Below, one piece after another: positions 55,711 to 64,000 of a DNA stretch of 64,000 nucleotides. The DNA lies in assembly GCF_000970455.1 (NCBI RefSeq), contig NZ_LAJG01000033.1:26914-90913 (forward strand), given 5' to 3'. This stretch comes from Devosia soli (GTDB lineage Bacteria > Pseudomonadota > Alphaproteobacteria > Rhizobiales > Devosiaceae). Made by a program: the position numbers and the translations under genes. Below the pieces are notes generated by a model. The model worked only from the letters and a program-made list of their open reading frames with translations, did not search any database and was not told the origin of the DNA. Every line of letters starts with the position of its first letter. Position 1 is the first letter of the stretch.

Positions 55711-56070
55711 ATGAAGCGAATTCTGCTGGCCGAAGACGACAACGACATGCGGCAGTTCCTCACCCGGGCCCTCAAGAATGCCGGCTATGACGTGGTTTCG
55801 TTCGACAATGGTCTTTCCGCCTATGAGCGGCTGCGCGAGGAGCCCTTTGCGCTGCTGCTCTCCGATATCGTGATGCCGGAAATGGACGGAATCGAACTGG
55901 CGCGCCGCGCAACCGAACTCGATCCGGACCTTAAGGTGATGTTCATCACTGGCTTTGCCGCCGTGGCGCTCAACCCCGACAGCGACGCGCCCAAGGATGC
56001 CTCGGTGCTCTCAAAACCCTTCCATTTGAAGGATCTCGTGAGCGAAGTGGAGCGGCTGCTGGCGGCCTGA
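55711..56070 (+). CDS. cpdR: Cell cycle response regulator CpdR
   Basis: 119 aa single receiver domain without output domain. Acidic pocket EDD near residues 8-10, phosphoacceptor D52 in LLSDIVMPEMDGIELARRATELDPD, and the C-terminal signature ITGFAAVALNPDS and VLSKPFHLKDLV are nearly identical to Caulobacter CpdR as I remember it. Unphosphorylated CpdR brings ClpXP to the pole to degrade CtrA and other targets. ATG at 55711 with GAGG 7 nt upstream. Confidence 0.96.
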   Translation: MKRILLAEDDNDMRQFLTRALKNAGYDVVSFDNGLSAYERLREEPFALLLSDIVMPEMDGIELARRATELDPDLKVMFITGFAAVALNPDSDAPKDASVLSKPFHLKDLVSEVERLLAA

Positions 56071-56102
56071 GCCAAGTAATTCACAGGCTGCGGATTGACC
56101 CC

Positions 56103-56132
56103 TTGACCAGTCCGGTCTTTTTGTGGTCTATC
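56103..56132 (+). promoter_or_regulatory. Candidate promoter of the tRNA-Val pair
   Basis: TTGACC at 56103-56108 and TCTATC at 56127-56132, 18 bp apart. Transcription would start about 36 nt before the first tRNA. Confidence 0.45.
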
Positions 56133-56174
56133 CGCGCCACCGGAACGGCAAACGCTGAACCGGCCCGGAGAGAT

Positions 56175-56249
<75 letters not shown>

Positions 56250-56278
56250 TCTCTTCTTTTTCCCTGCGCAAGCGCAGC

Positions 56279-56353
56279 GGGTGCGTAGCTCAGCGGGAGA
56301 GCACTGCCTTCACACGGCAGGGGTCACAGGTTCAATCCCTGTCGCACCCACCA
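56279..56353 (+). tRNA. tRNA-Val (anticodon CAC)
   Basis: Cloverleaf with encoded CCA: acceptor GGGTGCG / CGCACCC, anticodon stem CTGCC / GGCAG with loop TTCACAC (CAC reads GUG), T arm ACAGG-TTCAATC-CCTGT. It lies 29 bp after the first tRNA-Val and shares its D arm sequence, so the two probably form one transcript. No integrase gene is near its 3' end. Confidence 0.97.
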
Positions 56354-56491
56354 TTCATTTCCATCACCGAGCTGAAGTTTAGCAAATCGCTTACGGTTCT
56401 CTGACGTCTTGCAGTAACTGCATTTATGCTGGCAACTGCAGGGCAGGGGCGGCGTTCATGAATTTGTCTTATTGCGCGGGGGACAGGATGA

Positions 56492-58438
56492 ATGGATGAG
56501 CGGGGGCGCTCGGCAGGGTTTAGCGACGAGAACGAACGTTTTCGCCTGCTGGTCGAATCCATCACCGACTATGCCATCTATATGCTTGATGCCGACGGCC
56601 TCGTGACGACCTGGAATGCCGGCGCCGAGCGCATCAAGGGCTATCGCGCCGAAGAAATCATCGGGCATCATTTTTCGACCTTTTATCTTCCGGCCGATCG
56701 CCAAGCAGGCATGCCGCAGCGGGCGCTGGAGACGGCCGAACGCGAGGGGCGATTCGAGGCCGAAGGCTGGCGCCAGCGCAAGGGCGGCGAGCGATTCTGG
56801 ACGCATGTCGTGATCGATCCGATCCATGCGCGCGATGGATCGCTGATCGGCTTTGCCAAGATCACGCGCGATCTGACCGAGCGCAAGAAGGCGCAGGCAG
56901 CGCTCGCCGAGAGCGAGGAGCAATTCCGGCGGCTCGTGCTCAACGTCACCGACTACGCGATCTATATGCTCAACCCGCAAGGCCATGTGACGAGCTGGAA
57001 TCTCGGGGCGGAGCGGATCAAGGGCTATACCGCCGAAGAAATCATCGGCCAGCATTTTTCGCGCTTTTATCCCGAAGAGGAGCGCGCCAAGGGAACGCTC
57101 GACCGCGGGCTCGAAATGGCGCGCAGCGCGGGGCATTTCCACGCCGAAGGCTGGCGCCTGCGCAAGGACGGTTCGCGTTTCTGGGCGAGCGTCGTCATCG
57201 ACGCCATTCGCAACGAGGACGGCGAACTGATCGGCTTTGCCAAGATCACGCGCGACGTGACCGAAAGGCTCGACCAGCAAAAGCAGCTCGACCGGACACG
57301 CGAGGAGCTATTTCAGGCGCAAAAGCTCGAGGCCATCGGGCAATTGACCGGCGGGGTCGCGCATGACTTCAACAATCTTTTGATGGTGGTGCTCGGGAGC
57401 CTCGAAGTCCTGGGACGCCGCCTGTCGCTCGAAGAGCGGGATCGGCGGCTGCTCGACAATGCCGGGCAGGCCGCTCAGCGCGGCGCGCAGCTGACCCAGC
57501 GTATGCTGGCCTTTGCGCGCAAGCAGGAGCTCGAGCAAAAGCCGGTAGACCTGCCAGATCTCGTGCGCGGGATGTCGGGGCTTTTGGGGCGGACATTGGG
57601 TCCCTCGATCGCGATCGAAACGCGGTTTCCGCCGAGCCTGCCGCGCGTTCTCGCCGATCCCAATCAGCTCGATTCAGCGCTCCTTAACCTCGCGGTCAAT
57701 GCAAGGGACGCCATGCCCCTTGGCGGGGCGCTGGTGATTTCGGCCGAGGAATCGATCATCGAGACAAACGATGCACCAATCGCGCCGGGGCATTATGTGT
57801 GCCTGGCGGTCAGGGACAATGGCGAGGGCATGGACGAAGGCACGCTGGCGCGGGCGACGGATCCGTTCTTTACCACCAAGGGGGTCGGCAAGGGCACGGG
57901 GCTAGGGCTCTCGATGGTGCAGGGTATAGCCGAGCAATCTGGCGGGCGACTGTTGCTGCACAGCAGCAAAGGCGAGGGCACCAGCGCCGAAATCTGGCTG
58001 CCGGCGCTGATCGAGCCGACGCAGACGTTCACGGCGCCGGTACTCGAAGTTGCCGAATCGATTGCCGGGAGCGGGCGGCCGCTCAAGGTGCTGGCGGTGG
58101 ACGATGATGCGCTGGTGCTGCTCAATACCACGATCATGCTCGAGGAACTGGGGCATACCGTGATCGAAGCGCTTTCGGGGCAGGCGGCGCTGCAAGCGCT
58201 CGACGGCGACCCCGGAATCGATCTCCTCATCACCGACCAGGCCATGCCGCGCATGACCGGGCTCGAGCTTGCAGCGGAAGTGACCAAGCGGCGCCCAGGC
58301 CTGCCCATCATCCTGGCAAGCGGCTATGCCGATATCGAGGAAGCACGGGTGCTCAAGCTGCCGCGCCTTGCCAAGCCCTTCAGCCAGGCGGATCTCGCCA
58401 AGACACTGGCGCGGGTCGCCGAACAAATGCGGCAATGA
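56492..58438 (+). CDS. Hybrid histidine kinase with two PAS domains and a C-terminal receiver
   Basis: 648 aa with no transmembrane segment, so cytoplasmic. Two tandem PAS/PAC units (about 16-131 and 144-258) share nearly identical stretches such as GAERIKGY and GFAKITRD, 128 residues apart. Then HisKA with H291 (GGVAHDFNNLL), HATPase with N-box VNARDAMP and GTGLGLSM, and a receiver with D582 in LLITDQAMPRMTG. Hybrid kinases of this type usually sense small molecules, redox or light through PAS; no ligand-binding residue could be identified by eye. No partner regulator gene is adjacent. Confidence 0.93.
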   Translation: MDERGRSAGFSDENERFRLLVESITDYAIYMLDADGLVTTWNAGAERIKGYRAEEIIGHHFSTFYLPADRQAGMPQRALETAEREGRFEAEGWRQRKGGERFWTHVVIDPIHARDGSLIGFAKITRDLTERKKAQAALAESEEQFRRLVLNVTDYAIYMLNPQGHVTSWNLGAERIKGYTAEEIIGQHFSRFYPEEERAKGTLDRGLEMARSAGHFHAEGWRLRKDGSRFWASVVIDAIRNEDGELIGFAKITRDVTERLDQQKQLDRTREELFQAQKLEAIGQLTGGVAHDFNNLLMVVLGSLEVLGRRLSLEERDRRLLDNAGQAAQRGAQLTQRMLAFARKQELEQKPVDLPDLVRGMSGLLGRTLGPSIAIETRFPPSLPRVLADPNQLDSALLNLAVNARDAMPLGGALVISAEESIIETNDAPIAPGHYVCLAVRDNGEGMDEGTLARATDPFFTTKGVGKGTGLGLSMVQGIAEQSGGRLLLHSSKGEGTSAEIWLPALIEPTQTFTAPVLEVAESIAGSGRPLKVLAVDDDALVLLNTTIMLEELGHTVIEALSGQAALQALDGDPGIDLLITDQAMPRMTGLELAAEVTKRRPGLPIILASGYADIEEARVLKLPRLAKPFSQADLAKTLARVAEQMRQ

Positions 58439-58439
58439 G

Positions 58440-59060
58440 CTACCACATGGTGGCAGCGGCGCGTTCGGGCCAGGCCTTATCATAGGGTTCGCCGCCGACC
58501 TTATCCTCGCTCATCGCGGCGAGAATCTGACCGGGTGTCGGCAGCGTGGCGGGATCGATGTGGCGGGCTGGGTTCCAGAGTTCCGAGCGCACGATGGCGC
58601 GGGCGCACTGGAAATAGAGTTCATCGATTTCGAGCACGATGACCGAGCGGGGTGCCTTTTCGTCGACGGCAAAGCTTTCGAGCAGGTCCGGGTCGATCGA
58701 AAGCTGGGCACGGCCGTTTACGCGCATCGTCGTGCCGGAGCCGGGCAGCAGGAACAGGAAGGCGCAGCGCGGGTCGCGCACGATGTTGCGGAGCGAATCG
58801 ATGCGATTGTTGCCGCGCCGGTCGGGCATCATCAGCGTCTTGTCATCGTGGATGCGCACGAAGCCGGGCTTGTCGCCCCGCGGAGAACAATCGATGCCTT
58901 CGGGGCCAACGGTGGCGAGCGCCGCAAAGGGGCTGGCTTCGATGAGGCGGCGATAATCCGGGGTCATGGCCTGGGCGACCTTGACGGTCGATGCCGCGGC
59001 AGGGGCAGGAAGATAGAGGGCTTCAAGCTCGGCAATGGTCGATACGATATGCTTGGACAT
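58440..59060 (-). CDS. Pyridoxamine 5'-phosphate oxidase-fold protein
   Basis: 206 aa. The split-barrel flavin-binding pattern is visible (IEASPFAALATVGPEGIDCSPRGD, then LMMPDRRGNNRIDSLRNIV, RCAFLFLLPGSGTTMRVNGRA). It belongs to the MSMEG_1061-like PNPOx-related group often found in alphaproteobacteria; the reaction is unknown. ATG at 59060 with GAGAGG upstream. It is convergent with the histidine kinase gene, with one base between stops. Confidence 0.87.
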   Translation of the reverse strand: MSKHIVSTIAELEALYLPAPAAASTVKVAQAMTPDYRRLIEASPFAALATVGPEGIDCSPRGDKPGFVRIHDDKTLMMPDRRGNNRIDSLRNIVRDPRCAFLFLLPGSGTTMRVNGRAQLSIDPDLLESFAVDEKAPRSVIVLEIDELYFQCARAIVRSELWNPARHIDPATLPTPGQILAAMSEDKVGGEPYDKAWPERAAATMW

Positions 59061-59216
59061 GAAACCTCTCAAAGGAACGACGCCGCCCCGGCGAAGGCGA
59101 TTTGCGGACAGCGGGTTGGGGCTGGTCAGCGCAAAGTGAAACGGACTGGCGCTGGCGGATGGCTGTAACTAAACCTATATCAGCCGCGAATAACAGTGCG
59201 ACAAAGGAGTGATGCC

Positions 59217-59621
59217 ATGGATGCCCATGCCTATCCCGTGACCCGGACCGATGCAGAGTGGCGGGAGCGTTTGACGCCTGAGCAATATTACATCATGCGC
59301 CAGCACGGCACCGAGCGGCCTGGCAGCTGCGCGCTGCTGCACGAGACCCGTCAGGGCACTTTTGCCTGCGCCGGCTGCGATACGCCATTGTTTGAATCGA
59401 CGTTGAAATTCGAGAGCGGCACGGGCTGGCCGAGCTTCAACGACCCGCTGCCCGGTTCGGTCGAAACGACGACCGACCGCAGCCACGGCATGGTGCGCAC
59501 CGAGGTGCATTGCGCCACGTGCGGAAGCCATCTCGGCCATGTGTTCCCCGATGGCCCGCCGCCGACGGGGTTGCGCTACTGCATCAATGGTGTGGCGCTG
59601 AATTTCTTGCCGAAGGCCTGA
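59217..59621 (+). CDS. msrB: Peptide-methionine (R)-S-oxide reductase
   Basis: 134 aa cytoplasmic repair enzyme for R-methionine sulfoxide. Zinc cysteines C51, C54, C99 and C102 (CAGC, CATC), signature SGTGWPSF, histidine in HVF, and the catalytic cysteine C122 in [15 protein letters not shown] lies 7 nt before the ATG at 59217. Monocistronic with a strong terminator. Confidence 0.96.
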   Translation: MDAHAYPVTRTDAEWRERLTPEQYYIMRQHGTERPGSCALLHETRQGTFACAGCDTPLFESTLKFESGTGWPSFNDPLPGSVETTTDRSHGMVRTEVHCATCGSHLGHVFPDGPPPTGLRYCINGVALNFLPKA

Positions 59622-59628
59622 AGAAACA

Positions 59629-59658
59629 AAACCCGCGGTGCGAGCCGCGGGTTTTTTG
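59629..59658 (+). terminator. msrB terminator
   Basis: AACCCGCGG pairs with CCGCGGGTT around a 6-nt loop, and TTTTTTGTT follows, right after the msrB stop. Confidence 0.9.
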
Positions 59659-59679
59659 TTGTACTGCGTTTTTGAGCTT

Positions 59680-59753
59680 GTCGTCACTACCGGGCTTGTC
59701 CCGCTGGTCCATGAGGAAGCGGATGGATTGCCCCGGACAAGCCAGGCAATGAC
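59680..59753. repeat. REP-like palindromic intergenic element
   Basis: A 74-bp imperfect palindrome with GGCTTGTCC (59693-59701) and GGACAAGCC (59735-59743) as its inner arms, GTCGTCAC at one end and CAATGAC at the other, and GTCCAT/ATGGATT in the middle. This pattern (GTCATxxCCGGGCTTGTCC...) resembles dispersed palindromic repeats of alphaproteobacterial genomes. Only one copy is in this window, so repetition elsewhere is inference. Confidence 0.65.
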
Positions 59754-59782
59754 GCTGGGGGTATTCTTGGACGCGCTGTGAG

Positions 59783-62227
59783 CTATGTTCCTCGTGGTTT
59801 TGCCCGGCTGGTCGCTGGCGCCGCGATCGGGTCGTCGGGCCAGGGGTGGCGGGGGTAGCGGCCCTTCATGTCCTTGGCGACTTCCTTCCAGCTTCCGCGC
59901 CAGAAGCCGGGCAAGTCGCGCGTGGTCTGGATGGGGCGGTGGGCAGGGGAGAGCAGGACCAGGAGAAGCGGCACGCGCCCATTGGCGATGCTGGGGTGGC
60001 GGTCGAGGCCAAAAAGTTCCTGGACGCGGATTTCGAGGGCGGGGCCATTTTCGGCGCCATAGTCGATGGGCAGATGACTGCCCGAGGGCGCGGAAAAGTG
60101 GCTCGGGAGCAGGCGATCGATGTCCTGCCTCTTGGCCCAAGGCAGGAGGGCGTCGAGGGCTTGGCCCAAATGATCGGCAGTAATGGCGCTGAGGCGGGTT
60201 TCGCCGCTGATATGGGGGACAAGCCAGGATGGATCGGACGCGAGGGCTGGGTCAGAAAGATCGGGCCAATCATCCCCCAGCGTCTGGTGGAGAAAAGTGG
60301 CGCGGGCGCGCAGGGCCTTCTGGTCCTTGCTCCAAGTGAGTGTCTCGGGGCGCTTGAGGGCGGCTTCGGCAAGGAGCGTCGACGCCTGTTCGAAGTCTGT
60401 GACAGGCGCGGGTTCGTCGGCGAGGCGCAGAGCATCGAGGCGACGTTGGCGGCGGGCGCGGACCGCGCCGGAGGCGGGATCGAAGCTTAGCGTCGTTTCG
60501 CTGACGATGCGATCGCCGAAGAGATTTTCGAGGTCTGCTGGATCGAGCGCTGCGGCGGAACGGATGCGGCTTTGGGTGGCGCTGCCGGTCAAGTCAGCCA
60601 CAACGAGGAAGCCCGCTCCGGCGAGGGAATGGGTCTCATCGAGCTGCGCCTGACGGCCGTTGGCAAGGCGGAAGCGGCCGCGCGGGCCTGCGGGCTGGGC
60701 GACGCGATCAGGAAAGGCGCGGGCGAGGTGATGGCCGGGATCGCGCGGATCGTCGTTGCTGCCGCCGGCTAGCCTGCTCCAGCGGCGGGCCATGGCGCGT
60801 GCGTCGTCGGCGCGGCGGGAGCGGTCGGTGCGGAAGCGATCGAGGCGACGGCCAAGGTCGATGTCGTCGCCGCCAAGGCCGCGTTCGCCGATCAGCACCG
60901 CCAATTCGGCTGCGGTTTCGGCATCGCCGTCTTCGGCACCGGCAACAACCATGTGCGCAAGGCGCGGATGGAGCGGCAGCCTGGCGAGGGCTTTGCCCGC
61001 GGCGGTCAGGTGGCCGGAACCGTCTATGGCATCGAGGCGGGCGAGGAGCGATTTCGCTTCGGCCCAGGCGGGCGCCGGCGGCGGATCGAGGAAGGCAAGC
61101 GTCGTGGGATCGCCAACGCCCCAGGCGGCCAGGTCGAGGACGAGTCCAGAAAGATCGGCGGCCAGAATTTCGGGGGTATCGAAAGCGTCGAGCGCAGCGG
61201 TCTGGCCCTCGTTCCAAAGGCGGATGGCGGTGCCAGGCGCCGTGCGGCCGGCGCGGCCGCGGCGCTGGTCGGCGCCAGCACGGGAAACGCGCACGGTGGC
61301 GAGCGTCGTCAGGCCCGTCGACGGTTCATAGACAGGAACGCGGCGGAAGCCAGAATCGACGACGATGCGCACGCCTTCGATGGTGAGGGAGGTTTCGGCG
61401 ATGGAGGTCGCCAGCACGACCTTGCGGCGACCGGGAGGGGAGGGCTGGATGGCGGCGTCCTGCTCAGTGGGGGTGAGCTGGCCATAGAGCGGGGCGAGAT
61501 CGATGTTTGGGGGGAGGCGGCCGGCGAGGCGTTCGGCGACGCGGGTGATTTCGCCTTGACCGGGCAGGAAGACAAGGGCTGAGCCCTCATGCTCGCGAAG
61601 CGCCCTCAATGTGGCTTTGGCGACCTGATCTTCGAGGCGCTCGAGCGGATCGGGCTCGGCATAGATGGTTTCGACCGGAAAGGTCCGGCCCGGGCTATCG
61701 ATGACCGGGGCGTTGTCGAGGAGTTTTGCGACACGGGCGCCGTCGATGGTGGCCGACATGACGAGGAGCCGCAGATCGGGCCGCAGAGCACGGGCGTCGA
61801 GCGCGAGGGCGAGGCCAAGATCGGCATCGAGGCTGCGCTCGTGAAATTCGTCGAAGAGAACTGCGGCGATGCCGGTGAGTTCGGGATCGTCTTGCAGCAG
61901 CCGCGTGAAGACGCCTTCGGTGACGACTTCGATGCGCGTACGGGCCGACACTTTCGATTCCATGCGCACGCGAAAGCCGACGGTCTGGCCGACATCCTCG
62001 CCGAGCAGCCTGGCCATCTGCCTGGCGGCAGCGCGGGCGGCAAGGCGGCGCGGCTCGAGGACGATGATCTTGCCGTCCTGCCGCCACGGGGCATCGAGAA
62101 GGGCGAGTGGCACGCGCGTGGTCTTGCCGGCGCCGGGCTGAGCGACGAGCACCGCTGCCGAGCCAAGCGAGAGGGCCTCGGCGAGAGCTGGCAGGGCGGC
62201 ATCGATGGGCAGCGGCGGCAAGGTCAT
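59783..62227 (-). CDS. hrpB: ATP-dependent helicase HrpB
   Basis: 814 aa DEAH-type RNA/DNA helicase. Motif I GAGKTTRVPLALL, motif Ia VLEPRRLAARAAARQMA, motif II DEFHERSLD (DExH), motif III MSATID, then the second RecA domain with VVLATSIAETSLTIEGV and motif VI QRRGRAGRTAPG. The C-terminal HrpB domain ends in a basic DPIAAPATSRAKPRGT-like tail. Cellular role unclear in the family. ATG at 62227; stop 30 bp from the REP-like element. Confidence 0.95.
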   Translation of the reverse strand: MTLPPLPIDAALPALAEALSLGSAAVLVAQPGAGKTTRVPLALLDAPWRQDGKIIVLEPRRLAARAAARQMARLLGEDVGQTVGFRVRMESKVSARTRIEVVTEGVFTRLLQDDPELTGIAAVLFDEFHERSLDADLGLALALDARALRPDLRLLVMSATIDGARVAKLLDNAPVIDSPGRTFPVETIYAEPDPLERLEDQVAKATLRALREHEGSALVFLPGQGEITRVAERLAGRLPPNIDLAPLYGQLTPTEQDAAIQPSPPGRRKVVLATSIAETSLTIEGVRIVVDSGFRRVPVYEPSTGLTTLATVRVSRAGADQRRGRAGRTAPGTAIRLWNEGQTAALDAFDTPEILAADLSGLVLDLAAWGVGDPTTLAFLDPPPAPAWAEAKSLLARLDAIDGSGHLTAAGKALARLPLHPRLAHMVVAGAEDGDAETAAELAVLIGERGLGGDDIDLGRRLDRFRTDRSRRADDARAMARRWSRLAGGSNDDPRDPGHHLARAFPDRVAQPAGPRGRFRLANGRQAQLDETHSLAGAGFLVVADLTGSATQSRIRSAAALDPADLENLFGDRIVSETTLSFDPASGAVRARRQRRLDALRLADEPAPVTDFEQASTLLAEAALKRPETLTWSKDQKALRARATFLHQTLGDDWPDLSDPALASDPSWLVPHISGETRLSAITADHLGQALDALLPWAKRQDIDRLLPSHFSAPSGSHLPIDYGAENGPALEIRVQELFGLDRHPSIANGRVPLLLVLLSPAHRPIQTTRDLPGFWRGSWKEVAKDMKGRYPRHPWPDDPIAAPATSRAKPRGT

Positions 62228-62519
62228 GAGCCCGGCATAGCTTTATGCAAGGCGCTTGAGCAAGTGGGCTCCATTCTAGAGGCGACAGACGGTGAAGCAT
62301 CATCTGCGTTTCGAAGTCAGACCAATGCTTAAGACCCTTGACGGGTTTGCCGTTTTCGACCTCGGAATGGCGCTCTGGCGGCAGGAAAACGATGGAGCGC
62401 CCGGCTGTCTCCAAGGCGGGTCGAGGCGGCTGCGCAGATTTTTTGCAGGGTAGTATTCAGAGCGCCATCATCAGGTTATGGTCCGGGCAGACAATTCCCC
62501 CCGAAACGCCCGGAAACGC

Positions 62520-63386
62520 ATGCAACTGACCCGAATCAGCAATAGCGACCTGACTGTCGATGTCGCAGCGCTCGGCGCGGAAATGCAGTCGTTGTCGACG
62601 CGCGATGGTCGCAACTGGCTGTGGTCGGGCGATGCCACCTATTGGACTGGCCGTTCGCCGATCCTGTTCCCGATGGTCGGCCGGGCGCCGATGGACGTCA
62701 TCAGCGTCGGCGACAAGCGTTACCAGATGGGGCAGCACGGATTTGCCCGGCGCAGCGCCTTCACCCTGATCGAGGAATGGCGCGAACGCTGCACCTACCG
62801 GCTCGAATCTTCGGAGGCGACGAAGGCGATGTTTCCCTTCGATTTTCGCCTCGATATCGAACATCGACTTGAAGGCCGGGCGCTCGTCGTGACGGCGCGC
62901 GTGACCAATCTCGACCATGAGATCATGCCCTATGGCATCGGTTTTCATCCCGCTTTTGCCTGGCCGCTGCCGGGTGGGGAAGGGCAACGCCACAGCGTGA
63001 CGCTCGACAACGGCGCCAATCCCGACCTGTTCCGGCTTTCGGGCGGTCTCGTCGATCCGCAGCCGCTGCCATCGCCGTTCGAAGATGGTGCAATGGTGCT
63101 CAACCATGGCTACTTCGAAAAAGACGCCATGCTCTTTCCCGATGGCGCGGGCGCTGGCCTCACCTACAAGTCGGAGAATGGGCCGTCGATCCGCTTCACC
63201 TGGGATAACCTGCCCAATTTTGCGCTCTGGACGAAGCCGGGCGCGGGGTTCATCTGCCTCGAGCCCTGGCAGGGAACCGCGGCGGAAGTGGGCGGTTCGG
63301 ATGCGCTCGACCAGCGGCCTTACACGGCGCTGCTCGGGCCGGGCGCTGCGGCGCAATATTCGTTTACCGCCAATCTCGTCGGCTGA
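62520..63386 (+). CDS. Aldose 1-epimerase family protein (LacX/YeaD-like)
   Basis: 288 aa. The galactose mutarotase fold is suggested by LTRISNSDLTVDVAALGAEMQSL, the LFPMVGRAP and MGQHGFARRS motifs with the substrate histidine, and the second catalytic region MPYGIGFHPAFAWPL with its histidine; the base glutamate is likely in CLEPWQGTA. Probably interconverts anomers of a sugar; not specific. I choose the ATG at 62520; an ATG 42 bp upstream is possible. Confidence 0.85.
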   Translation: MQLTRISNSDLTVDVAALGAEMQSLSTRDGRNWLWSGDATYWTGRSPILFPMVGRAPMDVISVGDKRYQMGQHGFARRSAFTLIEEWRERCTYRLESSEATKAMFPFDFRLDIEHRLEGRALVVTARVTNLDHEIMPYGIGFHPAFAWPLPGGEGQRHSVTLDNGANPDLFRLSGGLVDPQPLPSPFEDGAMVLNHGYFEKDAMLFPDGAGAGLTYKSENGPSIRFTWDNLPNFALWTKPGAGFICLEPWQGTAAEVGGSDALDQRPYTALLGPGAAAQYSFTANLVG

Positions 63387-64000
63387 TCACTCGGCCGCGC
63401 CACGCTCTTCAACCACGATATCGGGACCATTGGCATCGCCCGGCGCCGTCTCGACACCGAGATCTGGAAAGGCGGCGATGCGTTGATTACGGAAATCGGT
63501 GCGGATAACGATGAGGCCGCGCTCTTCGAACCAGGTGAGCAAACGCCGGGCGCGGCTTGTGGAATGGGTGCCATAAAGGCGCGCGATCGTTGCGTCCGAC
63601 GGGCAGGGGGCGCCTGTGAGCGCGGCTTGCGCGAGAACGAGGAATACGCCCTGCACGTCGTCGGTGAGGGTTTCGGACAAGGCCAGGGCCTGCTGCCAGC
63701 CGTCGGATGAAGCAGTTGCTTCGTCGGGCGCCACGCGGGCGATGGCAAGAAGGCGCTTGAAAGCTGGCAGGGCGGGTGGCTCGCCCGGCACGCGGCGGAT
63801 GCGGCAGCGGACCAAAAAATCCTGATAGAGCTGGGCGGTGTTGCGGAAGCCGGCATCGGGGTCGCTCATCAATTCGACCATGACCGACTTGATGGTTTGC
63901 TCTCGCTCGGCCTCATCGATTTCGGGAAAAAGCGTCGTCGGTGCCTCGGGCTCGCGTTCGGCACGGGCACGGGCGACCTGGGCGAGAAGCTCATTGGCCC
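63387..64000 (-). CDS. Unidentified protein with possible winged-helix segment (5' end outside window)
   Basis: At least 204 codons open to the window edge with no start in good context, so the N-terminus is missing. The visible part has a charged segment (ELLAQVARARAEREPEAP), a helical middle, and CPSDATIARLYGTHSTSRARRLLTWFEERGLIVI, which looks like a winged helix, followed by RNQRIAAFPDLG and an acidic tail. I do not recognise the family. Possibly a DNA-binding or regulatory protein. Confidence 0.65.
   Translation of the reverse strand, partial: ANELLAQVARARAEREPEAPTTLFPEIDEAEREQTIKSVMVELMSDPDAGFRNTAQLYQDFLVRCRIRRVPGEPPALPAFKRLLAIARVAPDEATASSDGWQQALALSETLTDDVQGVFLVLAQAALTGAPCPSDATIARLYGTHSTSRARRLLTWFEERGLIVIRTDFRNQRIAAFPDLGVETAPGDANGPDIVVEERGAAE

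Noticed and set aside
62228..62414. Protein-like minus-strand frame upstream of hrpB (LPPERHSEVENGKPVKGLKHW)
   Set aside because: The N-terminal part reads like protein, but the frame has no stop before running about 530 bp out of frame through hrpB. Could be a remnant; not enough to call a gene.

Overview
The window is about 64 kb of GC-rich chromosomal DNA from an alphaproteobacterium, most likely of the order Hyphomicrobiales (Rhizobiales), with a Devosia-like flavour. The placement rests on several signals: a CpdR cell-cycle response regulator next to an N-formylglutamate amidohydrolase and a HisN/SuhB-type phosphatase, with an MmgR/suhB (alpha-r8) type small RNA between the last two; paired DUF465 (YdcH) genes; a DUF982 gene; and a PurE-PurK / RpsU neighbourhood. 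The genus is inference. I see no transposase, integrase, phage gene, CRISPR array or origin; this is mostly core chromosome.

Layout. 0-3 kb: minus-strand NMT1/THI5-type ABC transporter preceded by a RarA/MgsA C-terminal-like protein and a decayed nucleoside 2-deoxyribosyltransferase. 3-9 kb: GNAT protein, LysR regulator divergent from a bile-acid-symporter-like carrier, a FAD/NAD(P)-binding protein coupled to a MOSC protein, and a YidB-like protein. 9-14 kb: outer membrane barrel protein, ABC-F ATPase, sigma54 response regulator, divergent DUF465 pair. 14-17 kb: purE-purK, alpha/beta hydrolase, rpsU. 17-21 kb: MFS drug exporter, membrane-anchored hydrolase, DsbA-like oxidoreductase, TspO-like protein, SlyX, esterase. 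21.7-24.3 kb: ligase-associated exonuclease and ATP-dependent DNA ligase.

24.3-33.3 kb is a complete membrane-to-acetyl-CoA fatty acid beta-oxidation cluster: fadD-merR-phosphatase on the minus strand and fadE-fadJ-fadI-small membrane protein on the plus strand. The shared intergenic region holds two matching operator-like palindromes, each overlapping a candidate -35 box. 33.6-38.9 kb is an OppABCDF peptide transporter operon. 38.9-41.3 kb holds an anti-sigma / ECF sigma / secreted COG4315 protein operon and hpt. 41.7-48.2 kb is glutamate synthase, with a small secreted protein inserted between gltB and gltD by start/stop overlap.

48.2-56.4 kb holds dps, an hsp20 gene with a sigma32-like promoter and long leader, a lysophospholipase-like hydrolase behind an unexplained structured segment and strong terminator, a TadG/TadE pilus-assembly trio, hisN, the MmgR-like sRNA, N-formylglutamate amidohydrolase, cpdR and two tRNA-Val genes (GAC, CAC). 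56.5-64 kb: a tandem-PAS hybrid histidine kinase, PNPOx-like protein, msrB, a REP-like palindromic element, hrpB, an aldose-1-epimerase-like protein and a truncated unknown gene at the edge. Overlapping stop/start codons (ATGA, GTGA) recur throughout, so many neighbours are probably translationally coupled.
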